Below are positions 1 to 7,335 of a stretch of 64,000 nt of DNA, piece after piece. Each line of letters begins with the position of its first letter. Positions within the stretch are counted from its first letter, which is position 1. The stretch is from Formosa haliotis. GTDB taxonomy: Bacteria; Bacteroidota; Bacteroidia; Flavobacteriales; Flavobacteriaceae. The notes beneath the pieces are model-generated. The model made no database searches. It saw nothing but the letters and a program-made list of their open reading frames with translations, and was not told the origin of the DNA. The stretch spans positions 2,725,501 to 2,789,500 of the forward strand of contig NZ_BDEL01000001.1 in assembly GCF_001685485.1 (NCBI RefSeq), given 5' to 3'. The translations under genes were made by a program, and so were the position numbers.

Positions 1-1
1 T

Positions 2-2350
2 TGCTTTATTTTATTAAGCACTCTATTTTATGCGCAAGAAAATTTTACGGTAAGCGGAACTGTAAAAGATTTTGCGAATGGAGAATCGGTTTTTGGAGCC
101 TCGGTATATTTAGAAAACACAAGTACAGGAACCATTACCAATGCTTATGGATTTTATTCTATTTCTGCGCCCAAAGGAACCTATAAACTCGTGGTTTCGT
201 ATTTGGGTTATATAACTATTTCAAAAGACATTGAGCTTAATTCAAATCAAAATATATCTTTTGAATTAGAGGAAGATACCACCACTTTAGACGAGGTTGT
301 TATTACCGCAGAAGAATCTGAAAAAGCGAATATAAGAGATCCACAAATGAGTGTTTCTGTAATTAAAAGTGCAACAATTAAAGCTATTCCTGCCGTTTTA
401 GGAGAAGTCGATTTGGTTAAATCTATTCAAATGTTGCCTGGGGTTACCAATAATGGAGAGGGATCCAACGGATTTAATGTTAGGGGTGGAGCAACAGACC
501 AAAACTTGGTGCTTTTAGACGAGGCTATCATTTTTAATGAGTCGCATTTATTCGGTTTTTTCTCGGTCTTTAATGCCGATGTGGTTAAAGATATTAAATT
601 ATATAAAGGTAATATTCCTGCCAATTATGGTGGTCGCGTGTCTTCAGTGCTCGATATTCGCCAGAAGGAAGGGAATAGTAAAAACTTCGATTTAAGTGGC
701 GGAATTGGTCTTATTTCAAGTCGACTTGCAGCAGAGGCTCCGTTATTTAAAAACAAAGGGTCGTTTATTGTAGCTGGACGAACATCTTATGCACATTTAT
801 TTTTAAAGTTGGCCGACCAGGATAATACAGCTTATTTTTACGATTTAAACGCAAAAATTAACTACGAGATTAATCAAAATAACAGATTGTATTTATCGGG
901 GTATTTCGGACGTGATATTTTAAATTTCGATGACGCCTTTAAAAATTCTTATGGAAATAGCACTTTTAATTTGCGATGGAATCATGTCTTTAACGATAAA
1001 CTATTTTCTAATCTTTCCTTTATTTATGGCGATTATGATTATGGTTTAGAACTTAATTTTATAGGATTAGATTGGCGTTCTAGTATTAAAAATTTCAACT
1101 TTAAATACGATTTTAAATATTACCTAAATAACAATACAACCATCGATTTTGGTGCTAGCGCAATTACCTATAATTTTAATCCAGGAGAAGTAAAACCCAC
1201 CGACGAAAATTCTGCCATTAATGAAGATATTTTAGATAAAAAACGTGCTGTAGAAAGCGGTTTATATGTAAATGCTGAACATAAGTTTTCCGAAAGACTA
1301 AATGTACAAGTAGGCTTACGTTTTAGTCTTTTTAATCGCTTAGGGGGTCAGCCAATGGCGACTTATTTAAACGATCAGCCGGTGGTTTATAATGAAGAAT
1401 TAGGGATTTACGAAGAAGGTATTAAAACAGGAGAAATAGATTATGAAAGAGGTAAAACTATTGCTGATTTTTCAAACTTTGAGCCACGTTTAGGTTTGGC
1501 CTATCAGCTTTCTAATTCATCTTCAATAAAATTAGGATTTTCTAGAATTGCACAATATTTAAGCTTGCTTTCTAACACGAGCAACGCCACACCTCTAGAT
1601 GTCTGGACACCTAGCGGAACCTATGTAAATCCGCAAATGGCCAATCAGTATTCGGCAGGCTATTTTAAAGAATTACAAAATGGTATGTTTTCTATAGAAA
1701 CTGAAGTGTATTACAAAACAGTAGATAATAGGATTGATTATATAGACGGATCGAATTTAATTGCCAATAACAATATAGAAACTCAAATTTTAGAAGGAGA
1801 ATCTAAAGCCTATGGTTTAGAAATTTTATTCAGAAAAAATAAAGGAAGATTCACAGGGTGGTTTGCCTACACCTTGTCAAAATCAGAACAAAGAACTCCG
1901 GGAGGCAAAGCTGGTGGACCGGGAATTAATAAGGGAGAATGGTATAATACACCATACGACAGAACTCACGATATTTCGGTAACAGGAACCTATAAAATGA
2001 CAGATAAATGGAGTTTTAGTAGCAACTTTATTTTCCAAACTGGGCGCCCGGTTACCTATCCTGTAGGGCAATACGAGTATGAAGGCTTGTCTATTGCTAA
2101 TTACGATAGCCGTAATGCCAACAGATTACCATCGTATAATAGGCTAGATATTGCTGCAACTTATAAACCAAATAATAAGCCAGATGCTCGTTGGAAAGGC
2201 GAGTGGGTTTTTAGTATTTACAATGTGTACGACAGAAAAAATGCAGCCTCAATTTCTTTCGGTCAGAATTTAGAAACAGGGGTTAATGAGGCTACCCGTA
2301 CCGCAATTTTTGGTATCGTTCCTTCTGTAACGTATAATTTCAAATTTTAA
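2..2350 (+). CDS. TonB-dependent receptor, 5' end outside window
   Basis: Outer-membrane TonB-dependent receptor that would import a large ligand using TonB energy. The frame is open from the first bases of the window (…LLSTLFYAQENF, the end of a signal peptide), so the true start lies upstream; a start at 191 would cut off the N-terminal domain. After the signal peptide comes a carboxypeptidase-regulatory-like beta domain (VSGTVKDFANGESVFGASV…SYLGY), then a plug domain (SIQMLPGV, FNVRGGATDQNLVLLDEA) and a long beta-barrel ending in aromatic F-K-F, as usual for outer-membrane proteins. A DUF4249 lipoprotein follows after 6 bases, a pairing common in Flavobacteriaceae. The ligand cannot be read from the sequence. 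The family call is secure; only the N-terminus is missing. Confidence 0.93.
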   Translation, partial: CFILLSTLFYAQENFTVSGTVKDFANGESVFGASVYLENTSTGTITNAYGFYSISAPKGTYKLVVSYLGYITISKDIELNSNQNISFELEEDTTTLDEVVITAEESEKANIRDPQMSVSVIKSATIKAIPAVLGEVDLVKSIQMLPGVTNNGEGSNGFNVRGGATDQNLVLLDEAIIFNESHLFGFFSVFNADVVKDIKLYKGNIPANYGGRVSSVLDIRQKEGNSKNFDLSGGIGLISSRLAAEAPLFKNKGSFIVAGRTSYAHLFLKLADQDNTAYFYDLNAKINYEINQNNRLYLSGYFGRDILNFDDAFKNSYGNSTFNLRWNHVFNDKLFSNLSFIYGDYDYGLELNFIGLDWRSSIKNFNFKYDFKYYLNNNTTIDFGASAITYNFNPGEVKPTDENSAINEDILDKKRAVESGLYVNAEHKFSERLNVQVGLRFSLFNRLGGQPMATYLNDQPVVYNEELGIYEEGIKTGEIDYERGKTIADFSNFEPRLGLAYQLSNSSSIKLGFSRIAQYLSLLSNTSNATPLDVWTPSGTYVNPQMANQYSAGYFKELQNGMFSIETEVYYKTVDNRIDYIDGSNLIANNNIETQILEGESKAYGLEILFRKNKGRFTGWFAYTLSKSEQRTPGGKAGGPGINKGEWYNTPYDRTHDISVTGTYKMTDKWSFSSNFIFQTGRPVTYPVGQYEYEGLSIANYDSRNANRLPSYNRLDIAATYKPNNKPDARWKGEWVFSIYNVYDRKNAASISFGQNLETGVNEATRTAIFGIVPSVTYNFKF

Positions 2351-2356
2351 ATCATC

Positions 2357-3193
2357 ATGAAAAAATATATTTACATCAGTTTAATTAGTGTTTTAAGCGT
2401 TTTTACAGCTTGTACAGACGTTATAGATGTCGATGTACCTACAGCAGATCCTAGGCTTGTTATAGAAGCTTCTATAGATTGGGAAAAAGGTACTTTAGGT
2501 CATGAGCAAACCATAAAGCTAAGCACAACAACGCCATATTTTGAAACCGATACACCTAATGCTGTTACCGGAGCTCAAGTTAGCGTTACGCGTTTAAGTA
2601 ATAATCAAGTTTTTGAATTTAGCGATAATAACGACGGTACTTATACCACTACTGTTTTCGAGCCTGCATTAAATGAAGAATACACACTTAACGTAATTTA
2701 TGAAAACGAAACCTTTACAGCTACAGAAACGCTGCGTCCAACAACCTCTTTTACTAATGTAAGCCAGTCGTTGGGAGGTGGATTTTTTCCGGATGAATTA
2801 GAAGTTAATGTATATTGGAATGATCCTGCCGATGAAACAAATTTCTATATTTTAAAGTTTTTACAACAAGGTGAAAGGTTTCCGAGATTAGTAGATATTT
2901 CTGATGAATTTTTAAATGGAAATGAAATTCATATTTTTTATGAAAAAAACGATACAGACGAAGGTTTTGAACCAGGAGATGTTGTAGATATTAATTTATA
3001 CAATGTTTCCGAGCGGTATTACAATTACATTCAATTGCTAAACAGCCAATCGGGATCTGGAAATCCGTTTGCACCAACACCTGTAGAATTACGCGGAAAT
3101 TGCATAAATATTACTAATGCAGATAACTATCCGTATGGATATTTTAGAGTGACACAAACCGATAAAGCAAGCTATACATTTGTTGAAGAATAA
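2357..3193 (+). CDS. DUF4249-family lipoprotein
   Basis: Predicted lipoprotein of 278 residues. The N-terminus is a signal peptide ending in a lipobox (VFTACTD), so the mature protein would be anchored through Cys19. The body has the all-beta pattern of DUF4249 proteins (RLVIEASIDW…TIKLSTTTPYF near the start, then an immunoglobulin-like region). It starts 6 bases after the TonB receptor stop, so the two are co-transcribed; by analogy with SusC/SusD the lipoprotein may be the surface partner of the receptor, but no ligand is known. A terminator hairpin follows about 35 bases later. The Cys in the C-terminal ELRGNCIN segment fits the family. The function is inferred only from the pairing. Confidence 0.85.
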   Translation: MKKYIYISLISVLSVFTACTDVIDVDVPTADPRLVIEASIDWEKGTLGHEQTIKLSTTTPYFETDTPNAVTGAQVSVTRLSNNQVFEFSDNNDGTYTTTVFEPALNEEYTLNVIYENETFTATETLRPTTSFTNVSQSLGGGFFPDELEVNVYWNDPADETNFYILKFLQQGERFPRLVDISDEFLNGNEIHIFYEKNDTDEGFEPGDVVDINLYNVSERYYNYIQLLNSQSGSGNPFAPTPVELRGNCINITNADNYPYGYFRVTQTDKASYTFVEE

Positions 3194-3228
3194 CACTAGA
3201 AAATTGTGGTGTAAACCATGAAAATTAC

Positions 3229-3274
3229 AGCATTAAATTTTTGAACTTAGGTCTGAAAATTTAGTGCTTTTTTT
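3229..3274 (+). terminator. Rho-independent terminator after the receptor/DUF4249 operon
   Basis: The arms AGCATTAAATTTT and AAAATTTAGTGCT pair over 13 bases with one G-U, around a 14-base loop, and are followed directly by a run of seven or more T. It lies about 35 bases after the DUF4249 stop codon on the same strand. Confidence 0.8.
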
Positions 3275-3454
3275 ATACCGCAGGTTCAAAATTGAAAACA
3301 TTATAACAGGTTGTTTTTAAAAGGAATAGGGGGTGAATTTATGAGTGGTATTTTTAAAAATAGCACAACTTTAAAAGTTTGTAAAAAAATGACATTTTAA
3401 ACAAAATAATTAATTCTAGCAAGATCTTTTTTTAGGGTTTACAAACGCGGTATT

Positions 3455-3853
3455 TTAGTGTTGAAAAAGAAATACCGCAAACACAGATACTATAAAATAT
3501 ATGGTGATGTTTCTTGCCCCGTCGAAATCCTTGGCAATGCGTTGTCCGATTAAAAAGATTAAAAGAATTATACAAGATATTATAGCCCCTATTAAGGCAT
3601 AATTCGAGGTGTTTTCAAAAATAATGTCATAAAGTCCAAGGCTACAAAAAACGGCAACTAAAGCTTCTAAAATTACAATAAATATTAAGGTTACAGGAAT
3701 TAAAGGCGGAACAAAGGTGTTCTGAAAATGTGCTTTTAAAAAGGAGATGTTACCATTCCAGTCGCTTACCTTATCAATAAAACTCATTAAAAACGTAATG
3801 ATTAAAAAGATAAGAACAAGGAGTTCTGCACTGTGATTTAAAGCCTGTTCCAT
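3455..3853 (-). CDS. DoxX-like four-helix membrane protein
   Basis: Integral membrane protein of 132 residues with four hydrophobic segments (roughly residues 9-27, 50-72, 82-102 and 112-130). A conserved-looking charged loop (FIDKVSDWNGN…FLKAHF) follows the first helix, as in DoxX-family proteins of Bacteroidota. It begins 6 bases after the stop of the DNA polymerase III delta' gene and is therefore probably translated from the same message. The biochemical role of this family is not settled; relatives are linked to quinol or thiosulfate oxidation or to redox membranes, but nothing here supports a specific reaction. The stop codon sits inside a GCGGTATTT/AAATACCGC hairpin. Confidence 0.7.
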   Translation of the reverse strand: MEQALNHSAELLVLIFLIITFLMSFIDKVSDWNGNISFLKAHFQNTFVPPLIPVTLIFIVILEALVAVFCSLGLYDIIFENTSNYALIGAIISCIILLIFLIGQRIAKDFDGARNITIYFIVSVFAVFLFQH

Positions 3854-3859
3854 GGTTTT

Positions 3860-5011
3860 TTAGCCTTGTTTTGCATGTAATAATCGGGTTAGTTTAATCG
3901 ATAAATCGGTTAAAACTATTTTAGAATTTCCGTTACGTTCTATATGGTAAATGGCATCTTGAATTGCTTCGTAAATCTCTAAAATATTTCCGTTATGAAT
4001 AAAAGGAGCAAATTTTTCAAGTTTAAAAGCTGTTTTGGGTTCCAAATATACCAAGTCGTCAGCACCATAATTTAGTAACATGGCTTGTCGGAAAAAATCC
4101 ATACAAAAGTGTAAAAATTGCTTTTGGGTTTCACGGCCAGTTTTCGCAATTTCTTCACTCCAATTTATAATATCGTGAATGGCTGCTTTATTTCCTTTGG
4201 CTTTAAACGCACTACGAACCCAAAGCACAAACCAATCTTCAAACTGGGTGTCTTCAGAATCGTGATACACTAAATCGCAAGCTTTATTGTAATTCCCGTT
4301 CGCTTGATGTGCTATTTTGGTGGCTACAGATTCATTTAACTCGTAAGCTTTTACAAGTGCTGTTTTTATAACATCTTCGGCAAGTGCAGGGAAATGTAAA
4401 ACCTGGCAACGCGATCTAATGGTATTAATAATGTTTTGCTCTTCCTCAGCAATTAATATAAAAACAGTTTTTTCTGGCGGTTCTTCTATTAACTTTAATA
4501 ATTTATTAGCAGCAGAAACATTCATTTTTTCGGCCATCCAAATAATCATCACTTTATAACCTCCTTCATAGGCTTTTAAAGACAATGCCTTAACAATATC
4601 TTGGGCTTCGTCTACACCAATTTGTCCTTGTTTGTTTTCTACACCCAGCATTTTGTACCAGTCGAAAAGATTTCCGTAAGGTTGCTCTTTTAATAATTGG
4701 CGCCATTCGGTTAAAAAATGACTAGAAACTGGATGCGATTTTATACTTGATGTTGTGGTTACAGGAAAGGCAAAGTGTAAATCGGGATGCGAAAAGCTGT
4801 TAAATTTTAGGTTACAAGAGTCGTTTCCGGTGTTATTCTCTCCGGCGCTATTTTTACATAAAATATATTGCGCATAGGCAATAGCTAGGGGTAAAGTTCC
4901 AGAACCTTCTGGACCTACAAATAATTGAGCATGCGGAATACGACCATTATCGACACTTTGTGTTAAATGATTTTTAATATGATCTTGACCTAGAATATCT
5001 TTAAATAACAT
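3860..5011 (-). CDS. holB: DNA polymerase III subunit delta'
   Basis: Clamp-loader subunit of the replicative DNA polymerase, an AAA+ protein acting in the cytoplasm with delta and gamma/tau to load the sliding clamp. The N-terminus FKDILGQDHIKNHL is typical. The P-loop is degenerate (GPEGSGT, near residue 33), as expected for delta', which does not need to hydrolyse ATP. A cysteine in the usual zinc-site region is present (LCKNS, SCNLKF). The helix MNVSAANKLLKLIEEPPE and the sensor segment IRSRCQ (SRC motif, the trans-acting arginine finger) are both clear. Length of 383 residues fits Flavobacteriaceae homologues. A -7 promoter box lies 4 bases before the ATG. Confidence 0.9.
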   Translation of the reverse strand: MLFKDILGQDHIKNHLTQSVDNGRIPHAQLFVGPEGSGTLPLAIAYAQYILCKNSAGENNTGNDSCNLKFNSFSHPDLHFAFPVTTTSSIKSHPVSSHFLTEWRQLLKEQPYGNLFDWYKMLGVENKQGQIGVDEAQDIVKALSLKAYEGGYKVMIIWMAEKMNVSAANKLLKLIEEPPEKTVFILIAEEEQNIINTIRSRCQVLHFPALAEDVIKTALVKAYELNESVATKIAHQANGNYNKACDLVYHDSEDTQFEDWFVLWVRSAFKAKGNKAAIHDIINWSEEIAKTGRETQKQFLHFCMDFFRQAMLLNYGADDLVYLEPKTAFKLEKFAPFIHNGNILEIYEAIQDAIYHIERNGNSKIVLTDLSIKLTRLLHAKQG

Positions 5012-5015
5012 GTGG

Positions 5016-5023
5016 CAAAACTA
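5016..5023 (-). promoter_or_regulatory. Bacteroidota -7 box before holB
   Basis: On the minus strand this reads TAGTTTTG, matching TAnnTTTG, and ends 4 bases before the ATG. Transcription would start at or beside the start codon, giving a very short or absent 5' leader. No clear -33 TTTG was found at the ideal spacing. Confidence 0.55.
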
Positions 5024-5210
5024 TATATTTTATGTGAATAAAGTAAGTTACAGCTTTTGTATAATTTGAAATTTTTAAAAAGCTAGAATTTCAGTTCTCA
5101 AGGTATTTTAAACGATGCACTATTTATGATGTTAACACTAGATATTTTAGTATCGTTTAGATTGGTGTAATACGAATCTAAATGCTAAAGGTTGAAAAGG
5201 TTCTAGAAAT

Positions 5211-5246
5211 AAAAAGGCAGGTAAAGTTCGCTTCACCTGCCTTTTT
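5211..5246 (-). terminator. Terminator of the 581-residue alginate lyase gene
   Basis: Perfect 12-base stem (AAAAAGGCAGGT / ACCTGCCTTTTT) with a 12-base loop, 20 bases after the lyase stop codon on the minus strand. Both sides carry A/T runs, so it could work in both directions. The stem core CAGGT/ACCTG recurs in the terminator of the paralogous lyase gene. Confidence 0.85.
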
Positions 5247-5266
5247 ATTTAAGAAGAAATAGTCAA

Positions 5267-7012
5267 TTATTTTTTGATAACGCGTTTATTAATGCTTTTG
5301 TTATCTCCTATAAGTCTAAAAATATATAAACCTGTTTGCAATTGAGAAATGTCTATGGCATCGTTTACAATAGGTTGATTTTTAATTCTTCTTCCATTTA
5401 AATCATAAATAGATAGTGTATGATAATCTTTAGCTCCGCTAATGTTTACAGTATGGGTTGCTGGCGTAGGCCATAACAAAACCTGTTCTGGATTTAAAAT
5501 ATCATCATCTCCGGTAGATAAGGTTTTACTAGAAAATATTCTGAACTCTAATAAACTTACCCAAGTACCTGTGTAAGAACCAGCACCTGTAACCGTAATT
5601 TTAACATAGCGTCCTTCGGTATCTGGAAAAGTATCTACATTCGGATTTGTTTCTGTACTCGGTGTTGTGTTTGCCGATCTGTCTACAATCTCTGTATAGG
5701 TTCCGTCTTCTGTAGGGGAAACAGATATGGTGTATTGATAATCTCTATCGGTATAACATACCATTTCGGTTCTTCCAAGTGTATATACTTGGCCTAGATC
5801 TATAGTTGCAGTTTGTGGGTATCCGGAAACAGACCAACGTGTAGAAGTATTTCCATCTACCAAATTAGAAACCACATTTTCGCCATCGGCAACTCCGGTT
5901 CCTGTAATAGGTTTGTTTAAGGCTAAATTAGGACCTTCGGCAGCTTCTGCTACGTTTACCTTAGCAGTATCGGTGTAACCACCATCTTCAGTTGTAACCG
6001 TAATGGTTGCCGTACCATTGGCAAGACCAGTAACTAATCCGTTGGAATCTACGCTTGCTATTGCACTATCGCTACTACTATAGCTTACATTAATATTTGT
6101 AGCAAAAACAGGGCTTACTGTGGCCGTTAACTGCTGAGTATTCCCTACTAAAAGATCTACGGTTTTTGGTGAAACGCTTACACTTGTTACTTTTTCTTCG
6201 CTGTGTTGTACTGTAAAATCGTATACTAAAACTTCTCCGTAATTATTAGGATCGTTAGTATCATCGCCTTCTTCTTTAGCATTACTTTGAGTATAGTTTC
6301 CGACTTTAAAATACGATTGATCGTAATTTAAATCTAACACATAATCGTTATCGCCATCTTTTACTAAATAGGAAGACGCCTTTCCGTTATTATAAGCTTC
6401 TAAAAGCTTACCATCTTCAGAATAATAACAATAATGTTTATCGTCTTCTACTAGAAAAATAACTTCATGTACAGTACCTAAAGCATAATTTGTTTTTATG
6501 GTTAAATCGTCTCTTAGTTTTCCTCCATTAAAGGATAAAAATAGGTGAGAGTTTTCTAACCGCATTACCATAGAATCGTCTATGCCTTCTTCTTTATCGC
6601 CGTGAATTTGGGTGGCTACCAATTGAGGTTTGTTTATTGGTAAATGGGTAATGGCTTGTTTAACATAAATCATATGCGAACCTTCTGTAGTCCAATATAT
6701 ATCTACACTACCATCTTGCACGCGCTCTCTTAATTCTGAGCGTATATTACTAGAGTTCGGCGTAGTGTCATTGTCGCTTCGTATTGGTGTGCGAAACACA
6801 ATAGCATCACCTGTATCATTTACATAGAAGTATTCATTATTAGGTTCTCCACATAAGGTTTTATCTTCTTCTCCGGTTGGATAGGTAATTTTCCATTGTT
6901 TACAATTCTCCATTAGGTCTGAGGGTACTTGTGCTATTGCTGGACCATTAAAACATAACACCATAACGCATAACACTAAAAAGTGAACACGGTTTTGTAA
7001 TTTTTTTCTCAT
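5267..7012 (-). CDS. Secreted PL7 alginate lyase with Big_2, F5/8C and T9SS sorting domain
   Basis: Extracellular polysaccharide lyase of family 7, cleaving alginate by beta-elimination. Domain order over 581 residues: signal peptide to about A27; PL7 jelly-roll at 30-270 with all three family motifs, RSELR (91-95), QIH (135-137) and YFKVGNYTQS (234-243); Big_2 immunoglobulin-like domain about 275-353; F5/8 type C discoidin domain (carbohydrate binding, CBM32-like) about 362-494; C-terminal type A sorting domain about 510-581 ending KRVIKK, which directs type IX secretion. In PL7 the QIH form is associated with preference for G-containing blocks, QVH with M blocks. Its neighbour upstream is a longer paralogue. 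The palindrome ATTGGTTAACCAAT lies 51 bases before the start, suggesting shared alginate-responsive control. Confidence 0.92.
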   Translation of the reverse strand: MRKKLQNRVHFLVLCVMVLCFNGPAIAQVPSDLMENCKQWKITYPTGEEDKTLCGEPNNEYFYVNDTGDAIVFRTPIRSDNDTTPNSSNIRSELRERVQDGSVDIYWTTEGSHMIYVKQAITHLPINKPQLVATQIHGDKEEGIDDSMVMRLENSHLFLSFNGGKLRDDLTIKTNYALGTVHEVIFLVEDDKHYCYYSEDGKLLEAYNNGKASSYLVKDGDNDYVLDLNYDQSYFKVGNYTQSNAKEEGDDTNDPNNYGEVLVYDFTVQHSEEKVTSVSVSPKTVDLLVGNTQQLTATVSPVFATNINVSYSSSDSAIASVDSNGLVTGLANGTATITVTTEDGGYTDTAKVNVAEAAEGPNLALNKPITGTGVADGENVVSNLVDGNTSTRWSVSGYPQTATIDLGQVYTLGRTEMVCYTDRDYQYTISVSPTEDGTYTEIVDRSANTTPSTETNPNVDTFPDTEGRYVKITVTGAGSYTGTWVSLLEFRIFSSKTLSTGDDDILNPEQVLLWPTPATHTVNISGAKDYHTLSIYDLNGRRIKNQPIVNDAIDISQLQTGLYIFRLIGDNKSINKRVIKK

Positions 7013-7050
7013 TTTTTAATTTTAGTTAAGTTTATTTTTCTGGGTTAAAA

Positions 7051-7060
7051 TTGGTTTACC
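7051..7060. promoter_or_regulatory. Degenerate copy of the lyase operator
   Basis: TTGGTTTACC differs by one base from the TTGGTTAACC core of the perfect palindrome beside it and is offset from it by 14 bases. It may be a weaker second binding site. Only two copies of the core were compared, so this is tentative. Confidence 0.35.
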
Positions 7061-7062
7061 TG

Positions 7063-7076
7063 ATTGGTTAACCAAT
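7063..7076. promoter_or_regulatory. Palindromic operator-like site upstream of the 581-residue lyase
   Basis: Perfect 14-base palindrome ATTGGTTAACCAAT located 51 bases upstream of the lyase ATG. The same sequence, extended to 18 bases, precedes the paralogous lyase gene at a similar distance (50 bases). The position and symmetry fit a dimeric repressor or activator site. The regulator is not encoded in this window. Confidence 0.6.
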
Positions 7077-7275
7077 TTTATTGGTGGCCGAAAGTTAGGA
7101 AAAATATATGAATTGCCATAATTTGAGTCCTAATTCATAGGTTTTTAAAACGAGTTTTAAAGGAAGTTGGTTATGGAATTTATCTTCACTTCTTTGTTGT
7201 TTTAAAGCAAAAAAAATATGAGAAGTGAAGTAATTAAGCTCGTTTAAAATTTGAAGGAAACGGGGGCAGTGGCCA

Positions 7276-7314
7276 TAAAAAAAGTCAGGTAAAGAAAACA
7301 TCTTCACCTGACTT
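7276..7314 (-). terminator. Terminator of the 826-residue alginate lyase gene
   Basis: Nine-base stem AAGTCAGGT / ACCTGACTT with a 15-base loop, followed on the minus strand by a run of seven T. It lies about 21 bases after the lyase stop. The stem shares its CAGGT/ACCTG core with the terminator of the downstream paralogue, suggesting that the duplication included the 3' flank. Confidence 0.85.
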
Positions 7315-7335
7315 AATTTTACTGTATAAATGGAA

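Larger units (their letters stand above)
7013..7335. other. Intergenic region between the two lyase genes
   Basis: About 320 bases without a credible gene. It holds the TTGGTTAACC sites near the 581-residue lyase start, a 10-base inverted repeat CTTCACTTCT / AGAAGTGAAG at 7184-7193 and 7221-7230 around a 27-base spacer, and the terminator of the upstream lyase gene. An open frame on the minus strand (7095-7307) has no recognisable features and overlaps the hairpin, so I do not call it a gene. Confidence 0.6.

Noticed and set aside
7184..7230. CTTCACTTCT / AGAAGTGAAG as a terminator or attenuator
   Set aside because: The loop is 27 bases and there is no T-run on either strand after it; recorded only as an inverted repeat in the intergenic entry.
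7095..7307. Open frame of 70 codons on the minus strand between the lyases
   Set aside because: It overlaps a 10-base inverted repeat and part of the terminator region, with no recognisable protein features.
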